A stretch of 64,000 nt of DNA. Origin: Micromonospora sp. WMMD961 (GTDB lineage: Bacteria; Actinomycetota; Actinomycetes; Mycobacteriales; Micromonosporaceae). A model generated the notes under the pieces. The model made no database searches, was not told the DNA's origin, and saw only the letters and a program-made list of their open reading frames with translations. Made by a program: the position numbers and the translations under genes. The stretch is taken from the NCBI RefSeq assembly GCF_029626145.1, contig NZ_JARUBJ010000002.1, positions 6,520,501 through 6,584,500 on the forward strand. Direction: 5' to 3'. Positions 35,626 to 46,944 of the stretch are shown here, piece by piece (position 1 is the stretch's first letter; every line of letters starts with the position of its first letter).

Positions 35626-35811
35626 TTACCAGGAAGCCTTGGACACGCCCGGCAGCTCACCGCGGTGAGCCATCTCCCGGATGCAGACCCGGCAGAGCCC
35701 GAACTTGCGGTAGACCGCCTTCGGACGCCCGCACCGCTGGCAGCGGGTGTACGCGCGAACCGAGAACTTCGGCTTCGCGGCCGCCTTGATGATCAGCGCC
35801 TTCTTGGCCAT
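35626..35811 (-). CDS. rpsZ: 30S ribosomal protein S14, type Z (zinc)
   Basis: 61 residues with CQRCGRPKAVYRKFGLCRVC, the four-cysteine zinc site that defines the short C+ form. Located in the spc cluster between rplE and rpsH, its standard place. Just after the stop, two small GC hairpins (35539-35558 and 35596-35614) lie in the gap before rpsH. Confidence 0.97.
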   Translation of the reverse strand: MAKKALIIKAAAKPKFSVRAYTRCQRCGRPKAVYRKFGLCRVCIREMAHRGELPGVSKASW

Positions 35812-35812
35812 C

Positions 35813-36379
35813 TCAGTTCTCCTTGAACGGGAAGCCCAGGAGCTTGAGCAGCGCCCGGCCCTCGTCGTCGGTCGTGGCGGTCGTGACCACCGTGATGTCC
35901 ATGCCCCGCTGGCGATCGATCTTGTCCTGGTCGATCTCGTGGAACACCGACTGCTCGGTCAGACCGAACGTGTAGTTGCCGTGCCCGTCCAGCTTGCGCC
36001 CGTCCAGGCCGCGGAAGTCGCGGATACGCGGCAGCGCGATGGAGAGCAGCCGGTCCAGGAACTCCCACATCCGGTCACCGCGAAGGGTGACCTTCGCGCC
36101 GATCGGCATGCCCTCACGCAGCTTGAACTGCGCGATGGACTTGGTCGCCCGCCGCACCTGCGGCTTCTGGCCGGTGATCGTGGCGAGGTCACGGACCGCG
36201 CCGTCGATCAGCTTGGCGTCGCGAGCAGCCTCGCCGACACCCATGTTGACGACGATCTTGACCAGCCGCGGCACCTGCATGGGGTTGCCGTAGCTGTGCT
36301 GCTCGCGCAGCTGGGCCACGATCTCGTTGCGGTACCGCTCCTTGAGGCGCGGCATGGTCTTTTCGGTAGCCGTGGTCAT
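35813..36379 (-). CDS. rplE: 50S ribosomal protein L5
   Basis: 188 residues. RLKERYRNEIVAQLRE, VKIVVNMGVGEAARD and LSIALPRIRDFRGL are L5 hallmarks. It binds 5S rRNA. The ATG is used because AAGGA lies six bases upstream and it overlaps the rplX stop (TGATG). A GTG three bases further up is less well placed. Confidence 0.97.
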   Translation of the reverse strand: MTTATEKTMPRLKERYRNEIVAQLREQHSYGNPMQVPRLVKIVVNMGVGEAARDAKLIDGAVRDLATITGQKPQVRRATKSIAQFKLREGMPIGAKVTLRGDRMWEFLDRLLSIALPRIRDFRGLDGRKLDGHGNYTFGLTEQSVFHEIDQDKIDRQRGMDITVVTTATTDDEGRALLKLLGFPFKEN

Positions 36380-36699
36380 CACAGGTCCTTACCGGTGCTA
36401 CGCGCGATGCGGACCTTCTGGCCGTTGTCGTCGATCCGGTAACCGACGCGGGTCGGCTTGCCGTCGGAGTCCAGGACCTGCACGTTCGAGACGTGGATCG
36501 GGGCCTCCTGGGTGACGATGCCGCCGGTCTTGGCGCCACGCTGGGTGGTGCTGATGCGGGTGTGCTTCTTGACCCGGTTCACGCCCTCGACCAGGACCTT
36601 GTCCTGCCGCGGGTAGGCCGCGATGACCTTGCCCTTGGCACCCTTGTCCTTGCCGGCGATGACGACGACCGTGTCGCCCTTCTTGACCTTCACGGTCAC
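36379..36699 (-). CDS. rplX: 50S ribosomal protein L24
   Basis: 106 residues with the KOW-type start VKVKKGDTVVVIAGKDKGAK and VEGVNRVKKHTR. It is an early 50S assembly protein at the tunnel exit. The GTG at 36699 overlaps the rplN stop (GTGA). A second GTG six bases inside is possible. Confidence 0.97.
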   Translation of the reverse strand: MTVKVKKGDTVVVIAGKDKGAKGKVIAAYPRQDKVLVEGVNRVKKHTRISTTQRGAKTGGIVTQEAPIHVSNVQVLDSDGKPTRVGYRIDDNGQKVRIARSTGKDL

Positions 36700-37064
36700 A
36701 ACACCTCCGGCGCGAGGGAAATAATCTTCATGAACCGCTTGTCCCGCAGCTCCCGACCCACCGGGCCGAAGATGCGGGTACCACGCGGGTCCCCACCGTC
36801 CTTGATGATGACGGCGGCGTTCTCGTCGAAGCGGATGTACGAGCCGTCCGGCCGACGCTTCTCCTTGGCCGTGCGAACGACGACCGCCTTGACGACGTCG
36901 CCCTTCTTCACACCGGCACCCGGGATCGCGTCCTTGACCGTGGCCACGATGACGTCGCCGATGCTCGCGTAGCGCCGACCGGAGCCACCGAGAACCCGGA
37001 TGCACAGGATCTCCCGAGCACCCGTGTTGTCGGCGACGCGCAGTCGCGACTCCTGCTGAATCAC
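36696..37064 (-). CDS. rplN: 50S ribosomal protein L14
   Basis: 122 residues, exactly the usual length (MIQQESRLRVADNTGAREIL ... KIISLAPEVL). It forms intersubunit bridges. It is the first gene of the spc cluster after a 97-nt gap containing a hairpin. Confidence 0.98.
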   Translation of the reverse strand: MIQQESRLRVADNTGAREILCIRVLGGSGRRYASIGDVIVATVKDAIPGAGVKKGDVVKAVVVRTAKEKRRPDGSYIRFDENAAVIIKDGGDPRGTRIFGPVGRELRDKRFMKIISLAPEVL

Positions 37065-37088
37065 GTCTATCTCCTATGTCTGCCGGTT

Positions 37089-37112
37089 CTCCGGCCGCCG
37101 TAGCGGCCGGAG
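37089..37112 (-). terminator. Hairpin at the S10/spc cluster boundary
   Basis: A perfect 10-bp stem CTCCGGCCGC with a CGTA loop sits between rpsQ and rplN. It could attenuate read-through from the S10 cluster. Confidence 0.5.
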
Positions 37113-37161
37113 CCTGGCGGAACCTACGCCCGACGCAACGCCGGGCGAGCTCGAGCCTTCG

Positions 37162-37437
37162 CTACTTGGCCTTTTCCAGGATCTCCACGATCCGCCAACG
37201 CTTGGTGGCGCTCAGCGGCCGGGTCTCCATGATGAGAACCCGGTCACCGGTGCCAGCGGCGTTCTGCTCGTCGTGCACCTTCAGCTTGCTCGTACGGCGC
37301 ATGATCTTGCCGTAGAGCGCGTGCCGAACCCGGTCCTCGACCTCGACCACGACGGTCTTGTCCATCTTGTCGCTGACCACCAGGCCCTCACGGACCTTGC
37401 GGCGCGAGCGCGCGGTGGTGGCGGTCTCTTCGGTCAT
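37162..37437 (-). CDS. rpsQ: 30S ribosomal protein S17
   Basis: 91 residues. The OB-fold with GLVVSDKMDKTVVVEVEDR and RPLSATKRWRIVEILEKA is typical. The ATG overlaps the rpmC stop (ATGA). It is the last gene of the S10 cluster. Confidence 0.97.
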   Translation of the reverse strand: MTEETATTARSRRKVREGLVVSDKMDKTVVVEVEDRVRHALYGKIMRRTSKLKVHDEQNAAGTGDRVLIMETRPLSATKRWRIVEILEKAK

Positions 37438-37670
37438 GATGCAGTCACCTCAGTCGGCGCGGCCGAGAGCCCCAGCTCGCGCTCGCGCATGATCGTGTAG
37501 ATCCGGGCGATCTCCCGACGGATGACCTGCAACCGCCGGTTGTTGTCCAGCTGCCCGGTTGCGGCCTGCACGCGGAGGTTGAACAGCTCCGCCTTGGCCT
37601 CCCGCAGCTTCGTGACCAGCTCCTCCTCGGAGAGCTCACGCAGCTCGGTCGCCTTAACGCCCGCTGCCAT
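37434..37670 (-). CDS. rpmC: 50S ribosomal protein L29
   Basis: 78 residues: two long helices (ELRELSEEELVTKLREAKAE and LQVIRREIARIYTIMRERE) as in all L29. It sits beside L23 at the tunnel exit. The start overlaps the rplP stop (TGATG). Confidence 0.97.
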   Translation of the reverse strand: MAAGVKATELRELSEEELVTKLREAKAELFNLRVQAATGQLDNNRRLQVIRREIARIYTIMRERELGLSAAPTEVTAS

Positions 37671-38095
37671 CAGGATTCACCCACTTCGCGCGTAACAATG
37701 CGGCACTTCATCGGGAGCTTGTGGATCGCGCGACGCATGGCCTCTCGCGCGGTCTGCTCGTTGGGGAAGGACATCTCGAAGAGAACCCGCCCCGGCTTGA
37801 CGTTGGCGACCCACCACTCGGGCGAACCCTTACCGGAACCCATCCGGGTCTCGGCAGGCTTCTTGGTGAGGGCCTGGTCCGGGAAGATCGTGATCCAGAC
37901 CTTGCCACCACGCTTGATGTGGCGAGTCATCGCGATACGTGCCGACTCGATCTGCCGGTTCGTCACGTACGCCGGCTCGAGAGCCTGGATCCCGAACTCG
38001 CCGAACACCACCCGGTTACCACCCTTGGACGCGCCACTGCGGTCCGGGTGGTGCGGCTTGCGGAAGCCCTTCGGGGGCTTGCGCGGCATCAGCAT
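37670..38095 (-). CDS. rplP: 50S ribosomal protein L16
   Basis: 141 residues. The MLMPRKPPKGFRKPHHPDRS start, GGKVWITIFPDQ and KKPAETRMGSGKGSPEWWVA are diagnostic. It organises the A-site tRNA elbow contact. It starts three bases after the rpsC stop. Confidence 0.98.
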   Translation of the reverse strand: MLMPRKPPKGFRKPHHPDRSGASKGGNRVVFGEFGIQALEPAYVTNRQIESARIAMTRHIKRGGKVWITIFPDQALTKKPAETRMGSGKGSPEWWVANVKPGRVLFEMSFPNEQTAREAMRRAIHKLPMKCRIVTREVGES

Positions 38096-38098
38096 CTG

Positions 38099-38968
38099 TC
38101 AGCCCTCCTGCTGCGTTTCTGCCGGAGCAGCCGCGGCGGCGACAGCGGAGCTGTCGACCGGCTCGCCGCTCGGCGTCTCGGCCTGCTGCGCGATGGTGGT
38201 CGCAGCAGCCCGGCCGGCCTCGGTGCCACCAGCCGTGGTGCCGGACGAACCCGACCGGCCACGGCGCGGACGCTCGGGACGGTCGCCGCGCTCACCACGA
38301 CGCGGGCGGGACGGACCGGCCTCGGCCGGAGCCTCCCGGCCCGGGACGGCGTCGCCCTTGTAGATCCAGACCTTCACACCGATCCGACCGAACGTGGTAC
38401 GGGCCTCGAAGAAGCCGTACTCGATGTTGGCCCGCAGCGTGTGCAGCGGAACCCGGCCTTCACGGTAGAACTCGGTCCGGCTCATCTCGGCGCCGCCGAG
38501 GCGACCCGAAACCTGAACCCGGATGCCCTTGCAGACCGGGTTCTTCATCGCCGACTGCATGGCCTTGCGCATCGCCCGACGGAAGCTGACCCGGCTGGAC
38601 AGCTGCTCGGCCACGCCCTGCGCGACCAGCTGAGCGTCCGACTCGGGGTTCTTCACCTCGATGATGTTCAGCTGAACCTGCTTGCCGGTGAGCTTCTCCA
38701 GCTCGCCGCGGATCCGGTCGGCCTCCGCACCCTTACGGCCGATGACGATGCCCGGCCGGGCGGTGTGGATGTCGACCCGGACCCGGTCGCGGGTGCGCTC
38801 GATGTCGACCTTGGAAATCCCGGCACGCTCGAGGCCCTTGGACATCATGCGGCGGATCTTGACATCCTCGCCGATGTAGTCCTTGTAGAGCTTGTCCGCG
38901 AACCAGCGGGACTTCCAGTCGGTCGAGATGCCGAGCCGGAACCCAGTGGGGTGAACCTTCTGACCCAT
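38099..38968 (-). CDS. rpsC: 30S ribosomal protein S3
   Basis: 289 residues. The S3 core (MGQKVHPTGFRLGISTDWKS, KH domain GIVIGRKGAEADRIRGEL and KVWIYKGD) ends near residue 212. It is followed by a roughly 75-residue Arg/Ala-rich tail that E. coli S3 (233 residues) lacks but actinobacteria often carry. The ATG overlaps the rplV stop (TAATG). Confidence 0.97.
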   Translation of the reverse strand: MGQKVHPTGFRLGISTDWKSRWFADKLYKDYIGEDVKIRRMMSKGLERAGISKVDIERTRDRVRVDIHTARPGIVIGRKGAEADRIRGELEKLTGKQVQLNIIEVKNPESDAQLVAQGVAEQLSSRVSFRRAMRKAMQSAMKNPVCKGIRVQVSGRLGGAEMSRTEFYREGRVPLHTLRANIEYGFFEARTTFGRIGVKVWIYKGDAVPGREAPAEAGPSRPRRGERGDRPERPRRGRSGSSGTTAGGTEAGRAAATTIAQQAETPSGEPVDSSAVAAAAAPAETQQEG

Positions 38969-39426
38969 TACTCGGCGTCCTCCGTCTTGCTCTGCGCTTC
39001 GGCCGGTGCGGCCTCCATGGCCGGGGCGGCCTTCTTCGCCGCGGCCTTCCTCGGCGCTGCCGGCGCGACCGCTTCGACCGCCACGGTGATGTGGCACGTG
39101 CGCTTGCGGATGCGGTAGGCCCGACCCTGGGCCCGCGGCTGGAACCGCTTCATCGTCGGACCCTCGTCCACGAAGGCCTCGCTGACGAGCAGCGCGTCGG
39201 GGTCCAGCCGCTCGTTGTTCTCCGCGTTGGCGATCGCGCTAGCGAGCACCTTGTACACCTGCTCGCTCGCAGCCTGCGGCGCGAACTGCAGCACCGTGAG
39301 CGCCTCCTTCGCGGGCAGGCCGCGGACGAGGTTGACCACCCGGCGCGCCTTCATCGGCGAGATGCGCACGTGCCGCGCAACCGCCCGCGCGCCCGGAAGC
39401 ACCGGAGCGTCGCCCTTTCCTGGCAT
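38968..39426 (-). CDS. rplV: 50S ribosomal protein L22
   Basis: 152 residues. ARHVRISPMKARRVVNLVRG and the tunnel-lining hairpin region FQPRAQGRAYRIRKRTCH are intact. A short Ala/Lys-rich C-terminal extension follows. L22 lines the exit tunnel where macrolides bind. Confidence 0.97.
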   Translation of the reverse strand: MPGKGDAPVLPGARAVARHVRISPMKARRVVNLVRGLPAKEALTVLQFAPQAASEQVYKVLASAIANAENNERLDPDALLVSEAFVDEGPTMKRFQPRAQGRAYRIRKRTCHITVAVEAVAPAAPRKAAAKKAAPAMEAAPAEAQSKTEDAE

Positions 39427-39467
39427 CGCTGTAACCCCTTGTTCCCTCTATCCGTATGCCCGCGGCG

Positions 39468-39749
39468 TCAGCGCCGACGGCTCTTCCGGTCGTCCTTCTC
39501 GTGACCCTTGAACGTGCGGGTCAGCGCGAACTCGCCGAGCTTGTGCCCGACCATCGCCTCGGTCACGAACACCGGGACGTGCTTGCGTCCGTCGTGCACG
39601 GCGATCGTGTGCCCGAGCATCTCGGGGATGATCGTCGAGCGCCGCGACCAGGTCTTGATCACGTTCTTGGAGCCCTTGTCGTTCTGCACTTCCACCTTCT
39701 TGAGCAGGTGGTCGTCTACGAACGGGCCCTTCTTCAGGCTGCGAGGCAT
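39468..39749 (-). CDS. rpsS: 30S ribosomal protein S19
   Basis: 93 residues (MPRSLKKGPFVDDHLLKKV ... THTfkGHEKD-type basic end). It is in the 30S head with S13. The position between rplB and rplV is conserved. Confidence 0.98.
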   Translation of the reverse strand: MPRSLKKGPFVDDHLLKKVEVQNDKGSKNVIKTWSRRSTIIPEMLGHTIAVHDGRKHVPVFVTEAMVGHKLGEFALTRTFKGHEKDDRKSRRR

Positions 39750-39761
39750 GTCTTATCTCCC

Positions 39762-40601
<840 letters not shown>

Positions 40602-40613
40602 TGTCTACACCCC

Positions 40614-40916
40614 TCAGCTGACCGGGCCGCCGAAGGCCTCGATGCGGTCACCGTCAGCCAGCTTCACGATCGCCCGCTTGGTCGCCTTGCGCTGACCGAA
40701 GCCGGTCTTGGTGCGCTTGCGCTTACCCTGGCGGTTGAGCGTGTTGACCGTCAGGACGCGGACGTTGAAGATCTGCTGGATAGCGATCTTGATCTCGGTC
40801 TTGTTCGCGTCCGGGTGCACCAGGAAGGTGTACCAGTTCCGGTTCAGCTCGCTGTAGCTCTTCTCCGAGACGACCGGCGCCACAATGATGTCGCGCGGGT
40901 CGGCGATCGTGCTCAC
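40614..40916 (-). CDS. rplW: 50S ribosomal protein L23
   Basis: 100 residues (IIVAPVVSEKSYSEL, then FLVHPDANKTEIKIAIQQIF). It provides the docking site for trigger factor and SRP at the exit tunnel. The GTG start overlaps the rplD stop (GTGA). Confidence 0.97.
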   Translation of the reverse strand: MSTIADPRDIIVAPVVSEKSYSELNRNWYTFLVHPDANKTEIKIAIQQIFNVRVLTVNTLNRQGKRKRTKTGFGQRKATKRAIVKLADGDRIEAFGGPVS

Positions 40917-41563
40917 TTGCCACCCTCCTCGGTGGTCTCGGCGGGCACGCCCAGGAACTCGTCCAGGGCGTCCTTGGTGAAGACCACGTCGTCGGCCACG
41001 AGCACGTCGTACGTGTTCAGCTGGCCGGACTCGATCAGGTGCACCCGCGGCTCGTTGCGCAGCGACACCCAGTTCAGCTCGTCGGTGCTGCTCAGCACGA
41101 CCAGGACCCGACGGGCCTCGGTGAGCTTGGCCAGCGTGGCCAGGGCCGCCTTGGTCGACGGCTTCTCGCCCGAGACGAACGCCTCGACGACGTGCACCTG
41201 CCCGGCGCGGGCCCGGTCGGAGAGGGCGCCCCGCAGAGCGGCGGCCTTCATCTTCTTCGGGGTCCGCTGGCTGTAGTCACGCGGCACGGGACCGTGCACG
41301 ACGCCACCGCCGGCGAACTGCGGCGCGCGGATCGAGCCCTGCCGGGCGCGACCGGTGCCCTTCTGCTTGTACGGCTTCTTGCCGCCACCGGCGACCTCGC
41401 CGCGGGTCTTGGCCTTGTGCGTGCCCTGTCGGGCCGCCGCGAGCTGGGCCACCACGACCTGGTGCATCAGCGCGACGTTGGCCTGCACGTCGAAGATGTC
41501 CGCCGGCAGCTCGACCGAGCTGCTGGTGGTGCCTTCGACGGTGCGCACGTCAACGGTGGTCAC
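40913..41563 (-). CDS. rplD: 50S ribosomal protein L4
   Basis: 216 residues. The RGEVAGGGKKPYKQKGTGRA tunnel loop is intact. L4 is the autoregulator of the S10 operon in E. coli. That role is not established in actinobacteria. The GTG start overlaps the rplC stop (GTGA). Confidence 0.97.
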   Translation of the reverse strand: MTTVDVRTVEGTTSSSVELPADIFDVQANVALMHQVVVAQLAAARQGTHKAKTRGEVAGGGKKPYKQKGTGRARQGSIRAPQFAGGGVVHGPVPRDYSQRTPKKMKAAALRGALSDRARAGQVHVVEAFVSGEKPSTKAALATLAKLTEARRVLVVLSSTDELNWVSLRNEPRVHLIESGQLNTYDVLVADDVVFTKDALDEFLGVPAETTEEGGK

Positions 41564-42225
41564 TTGGCCGCACCGCCCTTCTTCACCTTGCTCTTCGCCG
41601 CGGTACGGACCAGAACCAGCGCGCCCTTCGGACCAGGGATGGCACCCCGGACGAGCAGCAGGTTGTTCTCGGTGTCGACCGCCTGGACGGTGAGGTTCTG
41701 CACGGTGTACCGCACGCCACCCATCCGGCCGGCCATCCGGGTGCCCTTGAAGACACGACCCGGAGTGGCGCAGGCGCCGATGGAGCCGGGCGAGCGGTGC
41801 TTGCGCTCGACACCGTGACCGGCGCCCAGACCGTGGAAGCCGTGCCGCTTCATCGGGCCGGCGTAGCCCTTGCCCTTGGTCTTGCCGGTGACGTCGATGG
41901 TGACGCCGGCCGGGAACTCCTCGACAGTGACTTCCTGGCCGAGCGAGTATTCCCCGGCGTCCGTGGTGCGCAGCTCGACGATGTGCCGGCGCGGCGCCAC
42001 GTCCGCCTTGGCGTAGTGCCCGCTGATCGGCTTCTTGACCTTGCGCGGGTCGATGGTGCCGTAGGCCAGCTGGACCGCGGAGTAACCGTCCTTCTCGGCG
42101 CTACGAACCTGGCTGATGACGCACGGGCCGGCCTCGACCACGGTCACGGGAACAACGCGGTTGTTGTCCCAGACCTGGGTCATGCCGAGCTTGGCGCCCA
42201 GGATCCCCTTGACTTGCCTGTCCAT
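41560..42225 (-). CDS. rplC: 50S ribosomal protein L3
   Basis: 221 residues. GILGAKLGMTQVWDNNRVVP at the start and the peptidyl-transferase-reaching loop with GSIGACATPGRVFKGTRMAG are typical. It is an early 23S binder. It follows rpsJ after 11 nt. Confidence 0.98.
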   Translation of the reverse strand: MDRQVKGILGAKLGMTQVWDNNRVVPVTVVEAGPCVISQVRSAEKDGYSAVQLAYGTIDPRKVKKPISGHYAKADVAPRRHIVELRTTDAGEYSLGQEVTVEEFPAGVTIDVTGKTKGKGYAGPMKRHGFHGLGAGHGVERKHRSPGSIGACATPGRVFKGTRMAGRMGGVRYTVQNLTVQAVDTENNLLLVRGAIPGPKGALVLVRTAAKSKVKKGGAAK

Positions 42226-42236
42226 TTGTCCGGTCC

Positions 42237-42545
42237 CTACAGCTTGATCTCGATGTCGACGCCAGCCGGCAGGTCGAGGCGCATGAGCGAGTCGACCGTC
42301 TTCGGGGTCGGGTCGATGATGTCGATCAGCCGCTTGTGCGTGCGCATCTCGAAGTGCTCGCGCGAGTCCTTGTACTTGTGCGGCGAGCGGATAACGCAGA
42401 AACGGTTGATCTCCGTGGGCAGCGGCACCGGGCCCGCGACCTGCGCCCCGGTGCGCGTCACCGTCTCGACGATCTTCCGAGCCGAGGAGTCGACGACCTC
42501 GTGGTCATAGGCCTTGAGCCGGATGCGGATCTTCTGTCCCGCCAT
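42237..42545 (-). CDS. rpsJ: 30S ribosomal protein S10 (NusE)
   Basis: 102 residues ([19 protein letters not shown] ... [10 protein letters not shown]). Besides its role in the 30S head, S10 is NusE in transcription antitermination. It is the first gene of the S10 cluster, with a long leader to the promoter candidate at 42851. Confidence 0.98.
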
Positions 42546-42623
42546 GGTGGCTTCTGTTCCTTCTCTCGATGCCGCTGTGTTGCGGGCGCCTGTACCGGCT
42601 GGCACAGGCCCACTTCGCCGACC

Positions 42624-42650
42624 CCCGCGGTCGGGCGTGTCGCGCCCTCG
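42624..42650 (-). promoter_or_regulatory. Leader hairpin motif shared with the str operon (S10 copy)
   Basis: The transcript strand reads GAGGGCGCGACACGCCC followed by GACCGCGGG and, eight bases on, GGTC-type pairing. The block is 19 nt identical to the one in the rpsL leader, with the hairpin GGGCG...CGCCC keeping its stem but having a CGACA loop. It ends 79 nt before the rpsJ start. Confidence 0.6.
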
Positions 42651-42740
42651 GGCCGAGCTCCGCCCCGTCGTTCCGGAGCGGTGCCGACCGCGCGGTGGGT
42701 CAAGGCGCCGATCGCATTACCGCGACCTGAACGCCGTGCG

Positions 42741-42773
42741 AGGGTGGTTGGCGACTGGGCCGCCAACCACCCT
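42741..42773 (-). terminator. Perfect hairpin in the tuf-rpsJ gap
   Basis: A 13-bp stem AGGGTGGTTGGCG with a seven-base loop lies 123 nt beyond the tuf stop. It can terminate tuf transcription, or act as an attenuator if the promoter at 42851 drives rpsJ. The rest of the 350-nt gap holds no gene. Confidence 0.6.
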
Positions 42774-42850
42774 ACGCTCGACTGTCTCGCCACCCGGAGG
42801 TTCAGCGGAAGCCGAACACAGGCGACGAACTGTCGTTACGCAACCTGACT

Positions 42851-42880
42851 AGTATGCCGCACGACCGGCGGCGGGTCTAA
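42851..42880 (-). promoter_or_regulatory. Candidate promoter of the S10 operon
   Basis: TTAGAC (42875-42880) and CATACT (42851-42856) with an 18-nt spacer, just after the tuf stop. The resulting leader before rpsJ would be about 300 nt. The match is moderate. Confidence 0.4.
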
Positions 42881-42895
42881 TCGGGGTTACCTAGT

Positions 42896-44089
42896 TCACT
42901 TGACGATCTTGGTGACGAACCCGGCGCCGACGGTGCGGCCACCCTCGCGGATCGCGAACTTGAGGTTCTCCTCCATGGCGATGGGCTGGATCAGCTTCAC
43001 CGACATGGTCGTGTTGTCACCCGGCATGACCATCTCGGTGCCCTCGGGGAGGGTGACGACACCGGTGACGTCCGTGGTCCGGAAGTAGAACTGCGGACGG
43101 TAGTTCTGGAAGAACGGGGTGTGGCGGCCACCCTCCTCCTTGGAGAGGATGTAGACCGTCGCCTCGAACTCCGTGTGCGGGGTGGTGGTGCCCGGCTTCA
43201 CGACGACCATGCCGCGCTCGACGTCCTCGCGCTTGGTACCACGCAGCAGCAGGCCGACGTTCTCACCTGCGCGGGCGTCGTCCAGGGTCTTCCGGAACAT
43301 CTCGATCGCGGTGACCTTGGTCTTGAAGCCCTTCTCGCGGATGCCGACAACCTCGACGTCCTCGTTCGGCAGCAGCACGCCGCGCTCCACACGACCGGTG
43401 ACGACGGTGCCACGACCGGTGATCGTGAACACGTCCTCGACGGGCATGAGGAACGGCTTCTCGGTCTCGCGCTCCGGCTGCGGGATCGCGGTGTCGACCG
43501 CGCTCATCAGCTCGAGCAGCTTCGCGGTCCAGACCGGGTCACCCTCGAGCGCCTTCAGCGCGGAGACCTGGACGACCGGCAGGTCGTCACCCGGGTACTC
43601 CTGCGAGGAGAGCAGCTCGCGCACCTCGAGCTCGACGAGCTCGAGGAGCTCCTCGTCGTCAACCATGTCGCTCTTGTTGAGCGCCACGACGATGTACGGC
43701 ACACCCACCTGACGGGCCAGCAGCACGTGCTCGCGGGTCTGCGGCATCGGGCCGTCGGTCGCCGCGACCACCAGGATCGCGCCGTCCATCTGCGCGGCAC
43801 CGGTGATCATGTTCTTGATGTAGTCCGCGTGACCGGGGCAGTCGACGTGCGCGTAGTGCCGCGCCTCGGTCTGGTACTCGACGTGCGCGATCGAGATCGT
43901 GATGCCGCGGGCCTTCTCCTCCGGCGCCTTGTCGATCTCGTCGAACGGCGTGTAGGGGTTCAGGTCCGGGTACTGGTCGTGCAGGACCTTGGTGATGGCC
44001 GCCGTCAGCGTCGTCTTACCGTGGTCGATGTGACCAATGGTGCCGATGTTGACGTGCGGCTTAGTCCGCTCGAACTTAGCCTTCGCCAC
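42896..44089 (-). CDS. tuf: Elongation factor Tu
   Basis: A 397-residue GTPase delivering aminoacyl-tRNA. G1 GHIDHGKTT, the DCPGHADYIKNM switch II region and NKSD are intact, and domains 2 and 3 have normal length. It follows fusA after 212 nt, in the str cluster. A short hairpin (about 44163-44184) lies in that gap. Only one tuf copy is visible in the window. Confidence 0.99.
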   Translation of the reverse strand: MAKAKFERTKPHVNIGTIGHIDHGKTTLTAAITKVLHDQYPDLNPYTPFDEIDKAPEEKARGITISIAHVEYQTEARHYAHVDCPGHADYIKNMITGAAQMDGAILVVAATDGPMPQTREHVLLARQVGVPYIVVALNKSDMVDDEELLELVELEVRELLSSQEYPGDDLPVVQVSALKALEGDPVWTAKLLELMSAVDTAIPQPERETEKPFLMPVEDVFTITGRGTVVTGRVERGVLLPNEDVEVVGIREKGFKTKVTAIEMFRKTLDDARAGENVGLLLRGTKREDVERGMVVVKPGTTTPHTEFEATVYILSKEEGGRHTPFFQNYRPQFYFRTTDVTGVVTLPEGTEMVMPGDNTTMSVKLIQPIAMEENLKFAIREGGRTVGAGFVTKIVK

Positions 44090-44301
44090 TGGTGTCCTCC
44101 TGTGGACTTCTTGGTTCGTACGCCCGGCGCGCCGGTCGGCGCTTAGGACTCTGTCGACAGCCTTTCCGGCCAGATGGCCGGAGAGCCTTTGTGGGTTCTG
44201 CGGCGATGAAGCCTACAGGCCCGGTCTCACGCGATCCGATCGTGGTGGCCGCGGGCGGGTGAAACCTCCCGCGACCAACCACGAATCACCTGCTCAGGGC
44301 G

Positions 44302-46398
<2,097 letters not shown>

Positions 46399-46438
46399 TT
46401 CAATCCCTACTTATCGTCGTCTCGACTCAACTGGTGGC

Positions 46439-46466
46439 GGTTCCGGCGCCCGTGGGCGCCGGAACC
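46439..46466 (-). terminator. Intercistronic hairpin between rpsG and fusA
   Basis: A perfect 12-bp stem GGTTCCGGCGCC with a CGTG loop begins six bases after the rpsG stop. It probably sets the ratio of S12/S7 to EF-G by partial termination or RNA processing. Confidence 0.55.
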
Positions 46467-46472
46467 AGGGTG

Positions 46473-46943
46473 TTACCAGCGGTAGTGCGCGAAGGCCTTG
46501 TTCGACTCGGCCATCTTGTGCGTGTCCTCGCGCCGCTTGACGGCGGCACCGAGGCCGTTGCTCGCGTCCAACAGCTCGTTCATCAGCCGCTCGACCATGG
46601 TCTTCTCGCGCCGGGCGCGGGAGTAGGTGACCAGCCAGCGCAGGCCCAGGGTGGTCGCCCGGGTCGGGCGGACCTCGACCGGAACCTGGTAGGTGGCGCC
46701 ACCGACACGACGGCTGCGCACCTCGAGGGTCGGCTTGACGTTGTCCATCGCCCGCTTCAGGGTGACGACCGGGTCGGTGCCGGACTTCTCGCGGCAGCCC
46801 TCGAGGGCCGCGTACACGATGGACTCGGCGAGCTGACGCTTGCCGCGGAGCAGGATCTTGTTCACCAGCTGGGTGACCAGCGGCGAGTTGTACACCGGGT
46901 CAGCGACCAGTGGCCGCCGCGGAGCGGGTCCCTTACGCGGCAT
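46473..46943 (-). CDS. rpsG: 30S ribosomal protein S7
   Basis: 156 residues (MPRKGPAPRRPLVADPVYNS ... SNKAFAHYRW). It nucleates the 30S head. Starts one base after the rpsL stop, with AAGGAG upstream. Confidence 0.98.
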   Translation of the reverse strand: MPRKGPAPRRPLVADPVYNSPLVTQLVNKILLRGKRQLAESIVYAALEGCREKSGTDPVVTLKRAMDNVKPTLEVRSRRVGGATYQVPVEVRPTRATTLGLRWLVTYSRARREKTMVERLMNELLDASNGLGAAVKRREDTHKMAESNKAFAHYRW

Positions 46944-46944
46944 G

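Noticed and set aside
42546..42895. Short frames in the tuf-rpsJ gap
   Set aside because: Their translations are Arg/Pro-rich without similarity to anything, and the region is better explained as leader, promoter and hairpin.
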